Assembly (NCBI GenBank): GCA_051859505.1 | Contig: JBHYFN010000002.1 | Coordinates: forward strand, 1 to 64,000 | DNA from: JAFIEN01 sp051859505 | GTDB lineage: Bacteria; Pseudomonadota; Alphaproteobacteria; Rhodobacterales; Rhodobacteraceae | Reading direction: 5' to 3' | Length of the DNA stretch: 64,000 nucleotides | Part shown: piece by piece, positions 17,962 to 25,746 of the stretch | Position numbering within the stretch: the stretch's first letter is position 1 | How the letters are laid out: each line of letters starts with the position of its first letter | Translations under genes and position numbers: made by a program | Notes under the pieces: generated by a model | Seen by the model: the letters and a program-made list of their open reading frames with translations, nothing else | Database searches by the model: none | What the model was told of the DNA's origin: nothing

Positions 17962-18144
17962 TCAGCTGTTGATCATCGCACGGGCCACGAACCAGGAAAC
18001 GGGTACGCCAAGCGCAGCCCCGATCGCGGCGGCGGCGATGATCGGTGCGGCAGCGTCATTGCCGGTGACAAGGGCCACGACGACAAGGCTGCCTGCAAGC
18101 GTTGTCCCGATCAGGCTGTAGAGGATGGATGCGAGTCTGAGCAT
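17962..18144 (-). CDS. Small two-helix membrane protein
   Basis: 60-aa protein with two hydrophobic helices (about residues 5-27 and 33-55), a short Gly-Asn-Asp turn between them, and no charged face, consistent with an inner-membrane hairpin. From memory, near-identical short proteins in Rhodobacteraceae databases carry the label 'CTP synthetase', which must be wrong because no glutaminase or ATP-grasp-like domain is present. Function unknown. Confidence 0.7.
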   Translation of the reverse strand: MLRLASILYSLIGTTLAGSLVVVALVTGNDAAAPIIAAAAIGAALGVPVSWFVARAMINS

Positions 18145-18288
18145 CGGTAACTCCGAGGGGTAGGATCGCGTCGGACCCTAGTGTTCGGGCCCCCATGCGT
18201 CCTTGACCTGCATCAACACGGCGCTGTTCCCGGAGGATGAAGATCGCGCATGCGATGGCGGAAGGGGTGCAGCGGCCAGCCTTGGGCG

Positions 18289-18356
18289 GTAGGGTGGGTG
18301 AAACCCACGCGCGATCCGGGCCGATCCCGGCCGCGCGTGGGCTTTGCCCACCCTAC
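18289..18356. repeat. Inverted REP pair (BIME-like) upstream of RAYT
   Basis: GTAGGGTGGGTGAAACCCAC begins at 18289, and its inverted partner GTGGGCTTTGCCCACCCTAC ends at 18356. The two halves also pair with each other over about 25 bases (arms ending CGCGCG). It ends 36 bases before the RAYT start, and is the upstream bookend of that gene. Confidence 0.88.
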
Positions 18357-18392
18357 ACGAAATCTTAACCATGAAGCGGCGAGATTGCGGGA

Positions 18393-18881
18393 ATGAGCCG
18401 CTATCGCCGCCTTTTCATCCCCGGTGGGACATATTTCTTCACCGTCGCCTTGCAGCGGCGGGGGACTGCGGCGCTCATCGATGAGGTCGACCTTCTGCGC
18501 GACGTCTATCGCGCGGTCTGCCACGAGACGCCGTTCACGACCGAGGCCATCGTGATCCTGCCCGACCATCTCCATGCAGTCTGGACCTTGCCGAAGGGGG
18601 ATGCGGATTTCTCGGGTCGATGGCGTCGGATCAAGGCGGGGTTCTCGATGCATTGCCGGTATCGCGGGTCGCCCTCGGCAAGCATGGCGCGACGGGGCGA
18701 AAAGGGGGTCTGGCAGCGGCGGTTCTGGGAACATGCGATACGCGACACGACGGATTTCATCGCTCACGTGGATCATTGTCACTGGAACCCGGTCAAGCAT
18801 GGGCTGGTCGCCCGCCCCGAGGACTGGCAATGGTCCTCCTACGGAAAGCTCATGCCAACGCGGGCGATGGCGATGAAATAA
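18393..18881 (+). CDS. REP-associated tyrosine transposase (RAYT, Y1_Tnp family)
   Basis: 162-aa single-strand DNA transposase-like protein of the IS200-related RAYT group. Seen: MSRYRRLFIPGGTYFFTVA start, the HxH metal site in ILPDHLHAVWTLP (His59, His61), KGVWQRRFWEHAIRD (about 105-118), and the C-terminal signature NPVKHGLVARPEDWQWSSY (about 132-150). RAYTs cut and join REP hairpins. This one lies directly between two sets of one REP family (18289-18356 and 18889-18944). Oddity: just before NPVK the sequence reads HVDHCHW, whereas relatives I recall have Tyr at the first His of that DHCH (His128), the expected nucleophile. It may therefore be inactive or use another Tyr. Confidence 0.88.
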   Translation: MSRYRRLFIPGGTYFFTVALQRRGTAALIDEVDLLRDVYRAVCHETPFTTEAIVILPDHLHAVWTLPKGDADFSGRWRRIKAGFSMHCRYRGSPSASMARRGEKGVWQRRFWEHAIRDTTDFIAHVDHCHWNPVKHGLVARPEDWQWSSYGKLMPTRAMAMK

Positions 18882-18888
18882 CGGGAAT

Positions 18889-18944
18889 GGTGGGTCTCAC
18901 CCACCCTACGCCCCTTCCGGTAGGGTGGGTGAAACCCACCCTAC
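18889..18944. repeat. REP pair downstream of RAYT, overlapping lepA stop
   Basis: Two hairpins: GGTGGGT-CTC-ACCCACC (18889-18905, followed by CTAC) and a perfect GTAGGGTGGGT-GAA-ACCCACCCTAC (18920-18944). The second covers the lepA stop codon (18941-18943). It is the downstream bookend of the RAYT. Confidence 0.88.
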
Positions 18945-20740
18945 CCGTCCATCTTCAGGGCCGAGATGAAGGCCTCCTGCGGGATCTCGACCTTGCCGAA
19001 CTGACGCATCTTCTTCTTGCCGGCCTTCTGCTTGTCCAGAAGCTTCCGCTTGCGCGTCGCATCCCCACCATAGCACTTGGCCGTCACATCCTTGCGCAGG
19101 GCGCTCAGAGTTTCCCGCGCGATGACCTTGCCGCCAATGGCCGCCTGGATCGGGATCTTGAACATGTGCCGCGGGATCAGGTCCTTCAGCTTCTCGACCA
19201 TCGCCCGGCCGCGCATTTCGGCCCGGTCCCGGTGGACCATCATCGACAGCGCATCGACCGGTTCGTCATTCACGAGGATCTGCATCTTGACCAGATTGTC
19301 CTGCAGATAGCCGGTCATCTGGTAGTCGAAACTGGCATAGCCCTTGGTCACCGACTTCAGCCGGTCATAGAAATCGAACACCACCTCGTTCAGCGGCAGG
19401 TCATAGACCACCATCGCCCGCGATCCCGCATAGGTCAGGTCCAGCTGAACCCCGCGGCGATCCTGACAGAGCTTGAGGATATCGCCCAGATAGTCGTCGG
19501 GCACCATGATGGTCGCCTTGATCCGCGGCTCTTCCAGATGATCGACATAGGTGAGGTCCGGCATGTCGGCGGGATTGTGCAATTCCCGCATCGTGCCGTC
19601 CTTCATGTAGATGTGATAGACGACCGAGGGCGCGGTGGTGATCAGCTCGATATCGTATTCCCGCTCGATCCGGTCGCGGATCACCTCGAGATGCAGCAGG
19701 CCAAGGAACCCGCAGCGGAAGCCAAAGCCGAGGGCGGCCGAAGTCTCCATCTCGAAACTGAACGAGGCGTCGTTCAGCGCCAGTTTCTCGATCGCATCGC
19801 GCAGATCCTCGAACTCGCTGGCATCGACGGGGAACAGGCCGCAGAACACCACCGGCTGCGCCGGCTTGAAGCCCGGCAGGGGTTCGGTCACGCCCTTCTT
19901 TTCATGCGTGATCGTGTCGCCCACCCGCGTGTCGCGGACCTGCTTGATCGAGGCGGTGAAGACACCGATCTCGCCCGGGCCAAGCTCGGGGATGGCGACC
20001 ATCTGGGGCTTCAGCACCGCCAAGGTGTCGATCCCGTAAACGGCATCCGTCTGCATCATGCGGATCCGGTCGCCCTTCCGGATCACCCCGTCCATCACCC
20101 GGATCATCACGACGACGCCGAGATAGGCGTCATACCAGCTGTCCACCAGCATCGCCTTGAGAGGCGCGTTGCGATCGCCCTTCGGTGGCGGCAGCCGGTG
20201 CACGATCGCTTCGAGCGTTTCGCGGATCCCCTCGCCGGTCTTGGCCGAAACGCGCATCGCCTCGGAGGCGTCGATCCCGATCACATCCTCGATCTGCTCG
20301 GCCACCCGGTCACAGTCGCTTGCGGGCAGGTCGATCTTGTTGAGCACCGGGACGATCTCGTGATCCGCGTCGATCGCCTGATAGACATTGGCCAGCGTCT
20401 GCGCCTCGACGCCCTGGGTGGAGTCGACAACCAGAAGCGAGCCCTCGACGGCGCGCATGGAACGGCTCACCTCATAGGCGAAATCCACATGGCCGGGCGT
20501 GTCGATCAGGTTCAGCACATAATCCTGCCCGTCGAGTGCGCGGTATTCGATCCGCACCGTGTTGGCCTTGATCGTGATGCCGCGTTCCCGCTCGATATCC
20601 ATCGAGTCGAGCATCTGCTCTTTCATGTCCCGCCCGGCGACCGTCCCCGTCTCTTGAATCAGGCGGTCGGCCAGGGTGGATTTGCCGTGGTCGATATGCG
20701 CCACGATCGAGAAGTTGCGGATCTGCGAAAGCTCGGTCAT
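18941..20740 (-). CDS. lepA: Elongation factor 4 (ribosomal back-translocase LepA)
   Basis: 599-aa translational GTPase. G1 is AHIDHGKSTLADRL (about residues 13-26), G3 DTPGHVDFAYEV, and G4 NKIDLP. EF-G-like domains II, III and V follow, then the LepA-specific C-terminal domain with AKCYGGDATRKRKLLDKQK. Length is standard. It remobilises stalled ribosomes at the membrane under ionic stress. It reads toward the RAYT/REP island, and its last codons lie inside a REP hairpin. Confidence 0.97.
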   Translation of the reverse strand: MTELSQIRNFSIVAHIDHGKSTLADRLIQETGTVAGRDMKEQMLDSMDIERERGITIKANTVRIEYRALDGQDYVLNLIDTPGHVDFAYEVSRSMRAVEGSLLVVDSTQGVEAQTLANVYQAIDADHEIVPVLNKIDLPASDCDRVAEQIEDVIGIDASEAMRVSAKTGEGIRETLEAIVHRLPPPKGDRNAPLKAMLVDSWYDAYLGVVVMIRVMDGVIRKGDRIRMMQTDAVYGIDTLAVLKPQMVAIPELGPGEIGVFTASIKQVRDTRVGDTITHEKKGVTEPLPGFKPAQPVVFCGLFPVDASEFEDLRDAIEKLALNDASFSFEMETSAALGFGFRCGFLGLLHLEVIRDRIEREYDIELITTAPSVVYHIYMKDGTMRELHNPADMPDLTYVDHLEEPRIKATIMVPDDYLGDILKLCQDRRGVQLDLTYAGSRAMVVYDLPLNEVVFDFYDRLKSVTKGYASFDYQMTGYLQDNLVKMQILVNDEPVDALSMMVHRDRAEMRGRAMVEKLKDLIPRHMFKIPIQAAIGGKVIARETLSALRKDVTAKCYGGDATRKRKLLDKQKAGKKKMRQFGKVEIPQEAFISALKMDG

Positions 20741-20813
20741 GGGCGGGATATGCTGTGGATCGGCTTGGGCGTCAATGGGCGCATTCGGCCTTGCCGCAAA
20801 GGGCCATCCGCAA

Positions 20814-21119
20814 TCAGATGTCGACCACCGTCAGCCCGTCCGGCCCGCCCTCGCAAGCCGCCACAAGCCGGGCCCCGGCGCGCTTGTGGGCGGGATGCTC
20901 GAGATAGGCATCACGCGCCGCGGCATCGGCGAAGGGAATTACGAAGGCATGGGTATGACCCCGGGCCAGCCCCTCCGGGCTGCCGTCGGGGCCGAAGGTC
21001 AGCGGGCCCATGCCGGGGATCAGCGGCTGCAGAGCGGCAAGCTCGTCGCGAATCGCCGTGATTTCGGCTTCGGTCGTGGCGGGGCTGATCCGGCACAGGA
21101 CGATATGGGTGATGGTCAT
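20814..21119 (-). CDS. Dabb-family (stress-responsive alpha/beta barrel) protein
   Basis: 101-aa soluble protein with the ferredoxin-like dimeric alpha/beta barrel pattern: ITHIVLCRISP at the start, GHTHAFVIPFADAAARDAYLEHPAHKRA in the middle (YLxHPxH is the family hallmark), and VVDI at the end. Members range from stress proteins to polyketide cyclases; the specific role is unknown. It overlaps the stop of the upstream esterase by four bases (21116-21119), so the pair is translated together. Confidence 0.82.
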   Translation of the reverse strand: MTITHIVLCRISPATTEAEITAIRDELAALQPLIPGMGPLTFGPDGSPEGLARGHTHAFVIPFADAAARDAYLEHPAHKRAGARLVAACEGGPDGLTVVDI

Positions 21120-21892
21120 GCAGGTTCTCCGGCGGTTTCGGGAGCATCCAGGAAGACCCGGACCGCGGCCTCGAACTCCTTGGGCTTTTCGGCGTGCAGC
21201 CAGTGGCCTGCATCGGGTATCCGGGCAAAGCGGCCCTTGGGGAAGAGCGCCTTCATCGTCGCGCGATGCTCGGCCCGGACGTAATCGGACAGCGCGCCGG
21301 TCAGGAACAGCGTGGGGCCATCGAAACGACCAGTGATCTCGGGCCAGCCGGTGATCTGCCCCATGTCGCGCTCGAGAACGTCAAGGTTCAGCCGCCACCT
21401 GCCTTCGGCAAGGTCAAGGCTTTGCAGCAGGAAAGCGGAAATGGCGGGGCTTGCGGCCTGCATCTGCTGCTCGGCCTCTGCCCGGTTCGAGACCGATGCG
21501 ACATCGACCCGCCGCATCGCCTCGATCTGCGCCTGCTGGCTATGGGAATAGGCGACGGGGGCTATGTCCGCGACGACCAGCCGGCGGACAAGCTCTGGCC
21601 GGGTCAACGCCAGAACCATGGCGGCCTTGCCGCCCATCGAATGGCCCAGAAGGTCGGCGGCGCCGCCGTTCTCCAGGATGACCTCGGCCAGATCGCCGGC
21701 CAGATCGGAGTAGCCGTGGCGGTCGCTCCAGGGGCTGGCCCCGTGGTTGCGCATGTCGACGGCGATGACCTGACGCTGGTCGGAAAGCCTGCGCGCGATC
21801 ACGCCCCAGTTGCGCGCCGATCCGAACAGGCCATGGGCGATGACAAGGGGCGGAAGGTCAGAGGGGCGACCATGCAGGACCGTGTTCAACAT
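21116..21892 (-). CDS. Alpha/beta hydrolase, YbfF-type esterase
   Basis: 258-aa cytosolic serine esterase. It has the HGLFGSARNWG oxyanion segment (about residues 17-27), DMRNHGASPW, the nucleophile in LLGHSMGGKAAM (about 89-100), an acid in FLTGALSDYV, and the catalytic His in PDAGHWLHAEKP. This matches YbfF-like acyl-ester hydrolases. Three in-frame ATGs (21904, 21898, 21892) are possible starts; the last gives the usual N-terminus but none has a strong ribosome site. It leads the two-gene operon with the Dabb protein and diverges from the gene at 21972. Confidence 0.85.
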   Translation of the reverse strand: MLNTVLHGRPSDLPPLVIAHGLFGSARNWGVIARRLSDQRQVIAVDMRNHGASPWSDRHGYSDLAGDLAEVILENGGAADLLGHSMGGKAAMVLALTRPELVRRLVVADIAPVAYSHSQQAQIEAMRRVDVASVSNRAEAEQQMQAASPAISAFLLQSLDLAEGRWRLNLDVLERDMGQITGWPEITGRFDGPTLFLTGALSDYVRAEHRATMKALFPKGRFARIPDAGHWLHAEKPKEFEAAVRVFLDAPETAGEPA

Positions 21893-21971
21893 GCACATGT
21901 TCATAGAAGCGGTTGGGCATGACCGCCAGCGGGATTGAGCAGCGAGGGTTCGCGCCTGTAAGGAGGCGCGC

Positions 21972-22331
21972 ATGAAGACCGACGAGTTCGAGACAGTCCG
22001 CCAGTTGCTGGCCGAGCGGTTGCAGCTTTCCGAAGGCAGCATCGAGGCCCGGTTGCAGCAGGCGGGTCGCCGCATTCCCCGACGCCTTCGCCGGGAGTTC
22101 GCCTGTATTGCCGAGGCCGAGCTGCTGTCGGGGCAACCCAAGCTCGCCCGCCGGATCGATCCGGTGCGGCTGGGGCGCGCCCAGGATGCCGCGGCCCGAT
22201 GGCTGCGCGGCATCGATCCGGGTGAACGGCGCAAGACCAGGCTTCTGAACATGGCGGCCATGGTCGCGTTCAACCTCCTGCTGCTCTTCGCGCTCGGCGT
22301 TTATCTGCATGTGTCGGGTGGGTCGTCCTGA
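21972..22331 (+). CDS. Uncharacterised small protein with C-terminal membrane anchor
   Basis: 119-aa protein, not recognised. Residues 1-90 are helical and highly charged (repeated Arg and Glu). A single hydrophobic helix (about 95-114) lies at the C-terminus, so it is probably tail-anchored with the domain in the cytosol. The start is supported by a strong ribosome site (AAGGAGG, about six bases upstream). It precedes the secreted MliC/META gene by 86 bases. Confidence 0.68.
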   Translation: MKTDEFETVRQLLAERLQLSEGSIEARLQQAGRRIPRRLRREFACIAEAELLSGQPKLARRIDPVRLGRAQDAAARWLRGIDPGERRKTRLLNMAAMVAFNLLLLFALGVYLHVSGGSS

Positions 22332-22417
22332 TCCCGAGGTCCGATGCCCCGACCTTTGGGGGTGACGCCGGCCGTCTTCGTGTTACCATTGTCTCTGAAC
22401 GTCTGGGAGGAGCAGAA

Positions 22418-23047
22418 ATGCGTATCGACAAACTCGCCATGATGGCAGCTCTGGCCCTCGGAACGAGCGGAGCTGCGGCCCTCGCCGGGGAACAAAGGTT
22501 CAACTGCGGTGGCACCGAGGTCAATGTCCTGACCCTGGACGAGAATGTGATCATGTCGGCTCCGGGTGTGCTCTTTCTGCTCGAGGAGATGCCGGCCGCG
22601 TCGGGTGCGAAGTTCGGCCGCCCCGGTGATGACGGCACCTATTTCTGGTCACGGGGATCGTCGGCCCTGGTGTCGATCCTGGGCGAGGAACTTTCGGAAT
22701 GTCATGAGATTCCCCCCTTCGGCGAATGGCATGTCCTTTCGATCGAAGAGGTTCCGGTGCCAGAGGATGTCGAGGTGACGATGGAGTTCTCGCTCTTCGG
22801 GACGGTGTCCGGAAAGGCCGCTTGCAACCGTTACAACGGGGGGTTCGAGGTGCAGGATGGCGAACTCATCATGGGCGCCGCCGCAATGACCCGAATGGCC
22901 TGCGAACCTGAGGTGATGGAGGTCGAGGCGGCCTTTGCGGCCACATTCGACAGGATCGAAGGGTTCGTTCTGGATGACGCGGCCAGGCTTGTCCTGACCG
23001 GCGTCGGCGGCCGCCCGATCCTGTTGGCCGAGCGCCGCAGCCGATAG
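22418..23047 (+). CDS. Secreted MliC-like / META (HslJ-like) domain protein
   Basis: 209-aa exported protein. A Sec signal peptide (about residues 1-23) is followed by an MliC-like domain (about 25-95; a C-type lysozyme inhibitor pattern with RFNCGGTEV, SGAKFG and ELSECHE Cys). A META domain comes next (about 100-205), with SLFGTVSGKAACNRYNGGFEV and MGAAAMTRMACEPEVMEVEAAF. META proteins such as HslJ are outer-envelope stress proteins. The combination suggests envelope defence, which is inferred. GGGAGGAG sits six bases before ATG. Two hairpins follow the stop. Confidence 0.8.
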   Translation: MRIDKLAMMAALALGTSGAAALAGEQRFNCGGTEVNVLTLDENVIMSAPGVLFLLEEMPAASGAKFGRPGDDGTYFWSRGSSALVSILGEELSECHEIPPFGEWHVLSIEEVPVPEDVEVTMEFSLFGTVSGKAACNRYNGGFEVQDGELIMGAAAMTRMACEPEVMEVEAAFAATFDRIEGFVLDDAARLVLTGVGGRPILLAERRSR

Positions 23048-23102
23048 GGTGCGGTCCATGGCGCGCCTAGGCACCCGAGCCTCGGTTGAGCGAAGGATGA
23101 TG

Positions 23103-23149
23103 ACGAAATCTGACCAGATTTCGTGGCGATTTCTCTGAAGAGAAATCGC
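23103..23149. terminator. Two back-to-back perfect hairpins between convergent genes
   Basis: Hairpin 1 is ACGAAATCT (23103-23111) / AGATTTCGT (23116-23124) with loop GACC. Hairpin 2 is GCGATTTCTCT (23126-23136) / AGAGAAATCGC (23139-23149) with loop GA. They lie between the ends of the META gene and the sulfotransferase, so a two-way transcript end is the simplest role. There is no long T run. The AT-rich stems stand out in this GC-rich sequence. Confidence 0.55.
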
Positions 23150-23175
23150 GGGCGCGCGAGTGCGGGCAGTCAGGC

Positions 23176-24021
23176 CTAGCGACCCAGCTTGGCGTGGACG
23201 GCATCGAGGTCGATCTCGCCCAGGGGCATCTTGTTTGCCGGGTTGGTGAAGTCGTAGCGGAACAGCTGGAAATCACGCTTGTAGATTTCCCACATCAGGT
23301 GGTGCGAGAGATCGTCGAAATAGTCCTCGACGGGATGTTCGCGCTTCGGGCCATGGCCTTCGCTTTCGTTGAAGCGGGGGATCGTGGACAAGTCGATCGC
23401 ATGCGGAGTGGTCACATTGTCGAGGACGACCTGCATGCCTTCGTCGAACTTTTCGGTCCAGAATATATGGTTGTAGCGCCCGCCATTGGCGATGAAGGTC
23501 GAGACATGCCCCGCCATGGCGGACCAGTGGATGTCGGGCTCCATCGGCTTCTTCCAGCGGATTGTGTCGCGGGCGAAGAGCAGGAACCGGCGGAACGACC
23601 TGATCTGATCGAAGGCGAATCCGTCTTCGGGAGAGCCGACCTCGACGCCGTAGCGCTGCACCAGCATCGGGACCAGATTGCCCCGGTAGCGTTTGCCGTT
23701 GCGCTGGATGCCGCAGATCTTGTCGAAAAACGACGACAGTATCCGGGTATAGGGGTTGCGCACGCAGGTGAAGGCAAAGCTCTTCTGCGTGGTCACATTC
23801 TCGGCGATGGGTTTCTGGCTCGCATCCTGGGCCCATTTGTGCAGCCCCTCGGTCGAATCGTGGATGTCGCCATCGAAGAACCGGCCATGGTCCGAGAAAT
23901 ACATGATCTGTCCGATTGACGAGCAGGCGCATTTCGGGACGACCCGATAGACCATGCTCTCGCTCTCTGTCATCCAGGTTCCGGGAAACCCCATGGCTTC
24001 AGCCCTCTCCACACCGATCAT
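23176..24021 (-). CDS. Carbohydrate sulfotransferase family protein
   Basis: 281-aa PAPS-dependent sulfotransferase of the Sulfotransfer_2 type. The 5'-phosphosulfate loop is RVVPKCACSSIGQ (about residues 26-38), and the 3'-phosphate segment is FTCVRNPYTRILSSFFDK (about 84-101). The family transfers sulfate to sugars on glycans. No signal peptide or membrane helix is seen, so it would act in the cytosol on a lipid- or nucleotide-linked precursor. It is divergent from a GT14-like glycosyltransferase across 139 bases. ATG 23994 has a better ribosome site (GGAGAGG) and is an alternative start, nine residues shorter. Confidence 0.82.
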   Translation of the reverse strand: MIGVERAEAMGFPGTWMTESESMVYRVVPKCACSSIGQIMYFSDHGRFFDGDIHDSTEGLHKWAQDASQKPIAENVTTQKSFAFTCVRNPYTRILSSFFDKICGIQRNGKRYRGNLVPMLVQRYGVEVGSPEDGFAFDQIRSFRRFLLFARDTIRWKKPMEPDIHWSAMAGHVSTFIANGGRYNHIFWTEKFDEGMQVVLDNVTTPHAIDLSTIPRFNESEGHGPKREHPVEDYFDDLSHHLMWEIYKRDFQLFRYDFTNPANKMPLGEIDLDAVHAKLGR

Positions 24022-24053
24022 GGTGTTGCCAAGTTTGTGTCCTATCGGACGAT

Positions 24054-24073
24054 CTGGGCAAAACTGTGCCCAG
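24054..24073. promoter_or_regulatory. Inverted repeat CTGGGCA-N6-TGCCCAG in divergent promoter region
   Basis: Perfect 7-bp inverted repeat with a six-base spacer, 32 bases upstream of the sulfotransferase start and about 88 bases upstream of the glycosyltransferase start. Size and position suit a dimeric regulator site controlling both genes. It could instead be a short hairpin in the sulfotransferase leader. No regulator gene is adjacent. Confidence 0.45.
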
Positions 24074-24160
24074 ACATCGCAATAAACCTCTGTCTGTTCA
24101 ACGTGTCTTCACGTTAAGACCGTATACAATCAACACAAATGGTGCCGGATCGTTTCCCGA

Positions 24161-25738
24161 ATGGCAAAGATCGCCTTCATCCTCCTCTGTCACAAGGACC
24201 CAGACGCCATCGTTCAGCAGGCGCGTCAGCTGACGGCAACCGGGGATTATGTCTCCATCCATTTCGACGCGCGTGCCCCCCGCGCCGCCTATGACCGCAT
24301 CCTTGCCGAACTGGCCGACACTCCCTCGGTCGCTCTGGTGCGCAAGCGGATCAGATGCGGCTGGGGGGAGTGGAGCCTGGTGCAGGCGACGCTCAACGCC
24401 ATCGAAACCGCCGTCGAGGCTTTTCCCCGCGCCACGCATTTCTACATGGTCTCGGGCGATTGCATGGCGATCAAGTCGGCCCGCTTCGCGCACCGCTTTC
24501 TCGAGGCGGATGACGTCGACTATATCGAGAGTGTCGACTTCTTCGAAAGCGACTGGATCAAGACGGGGATGCGCGAGGATCGGCTGATCTATCGCCACTT
24601 CCTGAACGAACGCACGAACAAGCGGGCGTTCTACCTGTCGCTGAACCTGCAGCGCCGCCTTGGCCTGCGCCGCGAGATTCCGGCCGATCTTCAGATGATG
24701 ATCGGCAGTCAATGGTGGTGCCTGCGCCGCCGCACGATCGAGGCGATCCTCGACTTCACCCGGGCGCGCCCCGATGTGATGCGCTTTTTCCGCACCACAT
24801 GGATCCCGGATGAGACCTTCTTCCAGACGCTGGTCCGCCATCTCATCCCCGAGGACGAGATCCGGTCCCGCACCCTGACCTTCCTGATGTTCACCGACTA
24901 CGGGATGCCGGTGACATTCTACAACGATCACTACGATCTGCTTTTGGGGCAGAACTATCTCTTCGCTCGCAAGATCAGCCCCGAAGCGAAGGAGCTCAAG
25001 ACGCGGCTGGGTGCGCTCTATGCCTCGGACCGGGATGATTTCCAGACCTCGGACGAGGGGCGGCGCCTGTTCGAGTTCCTGACCGGGCGGGGCCGGGTCG
25101 GACGGCGCTTCGCCCCGCGGTTCTGGGAGAACGAGGCCAGCCTTGGCCGCGACAGGGAGCTTCTGATCGTCACCTGCAAGAAGTGGCACGTCGCCAAGCG
25201 TCTTGTCGCGGCGATCCGGCAACTGACGAACCTGCCCGCGATCGACTATCTCTTCAACGAGGAGGGCACCCCCCTGCCGGATCTGGGCGGCATCCAGACG
25301 ACCCTTTCGAAACGGACGCGGCATCGTCGGGCCCTGATGCGGATGCTTTTCGACTATTATGAGACCGACCGGTTGCTGATCTGCCTCGATCCGGCGAGTT
25401 TCGACCTGTTCGAGGATTTCTACTCCGACCGCTCGACCACGCGCCTTCTCGAGATGGAATGCGCGTTCAGCGATACCTACCTTGCGGGGCATGCCCAGCG
25501 GGTCGGGCTGGCGGGGCCGGAAACCTCGGACGAGACCATGCAGCAGCTTCTTCGAACGGTCCGACATGATGTCCTTTTCGAAAGCGACAGGTTGCGGGAT
25601 GCGAAATTCGCCCATCACCACACCTTTCGCGAAGGCGCGCCGCTCGCCGAGAACACCTCGGCCCTTGCGGATTTCCTGTCCCTGCCGGAGGAGACCGCAC
25701 AGAGCCTTGCCGAAACCCCCTACCTGTTCAGCGATTGA
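24161..25738 (+). CDS. GT14-like (core-2 branching) glycosyltransferase with extra C-terminal domain
   Basis: 525-aa cytosolic protein. The N-terminal half (about residues 1-290) matches core-2/I-branching beta-1,6-N-acetylglucosaminyltransferases: AKIAFILLCHKDPDA, YVSIHFDARAP, CGWGEWSLVQATLNAIE, FYMVSGDCMAIKS, GSQWWCLRRRTIEAIL, and TWIPDETFFQTLV with the likely catalytic Glu. The C-terminal half (about 330-525) is a separate domain (LLIVTCKKWHVAKRL...) that I associate with the Rhodobacterales DUF5928 family; its role is unknown. It pairs divergently with a sulfotransferase, suggesting one sulfated, branched glycan. The HIT gene starts nine bases after its stop. Confidence 0.8.
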   Translation: MAKIAFILLCHKDPDAIVQQARQLTATGDYVSIHFDARAPRAAYDRILAELADTPSVALVRKRIRCGWGEWSLVQATLNAIETAVEAFPRATHFYMVSGDCMAIKSARFAHRFLEADDVDYIESVDFFESDWIKTGMREDRLIYRHFLNERTNKRAFYLSLNLQRRLGLRREIPADLQMMIGSQWWCLRRRTIEAILDFTRARPDVMRFFRTTWIPDETFFQTLVRHLIPEDEIRSRTLTFLMFTDYGMPVTFYNDHYDLLLGQNYLFARKISPEAKELKTRLGALYASDRDDFQTSDEGRRLFEFLTGRGRVGRRFAPRFWENEASLGRDRELLIVTCKKWHVAKRLVAAIRQLTNLPAIDYLFNEEGTPLPDLGGIQTTLSKRTRHRRALMRMLFDYYETDRLLICLDPASFDLFEDFYSDRSTTRLLEMECAFSDTYLAGHAQRVGLAGPETSDETMQQLLRTVRHDVLFESDRLRDAKFAHHHTFREGAPLAENTSALADFLSLPEETAQSLAETPYLFSD

Positions 25739-25746
25739 GGGCCCAC

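Noticed and set aside
18620..21061. 813-codon open frame antisense to lepA
   Set aside because: His/Arg/Gly/Pro-rich translation without motifs, mirrored on a perfect LepA sequence; a codon-bias shadow.
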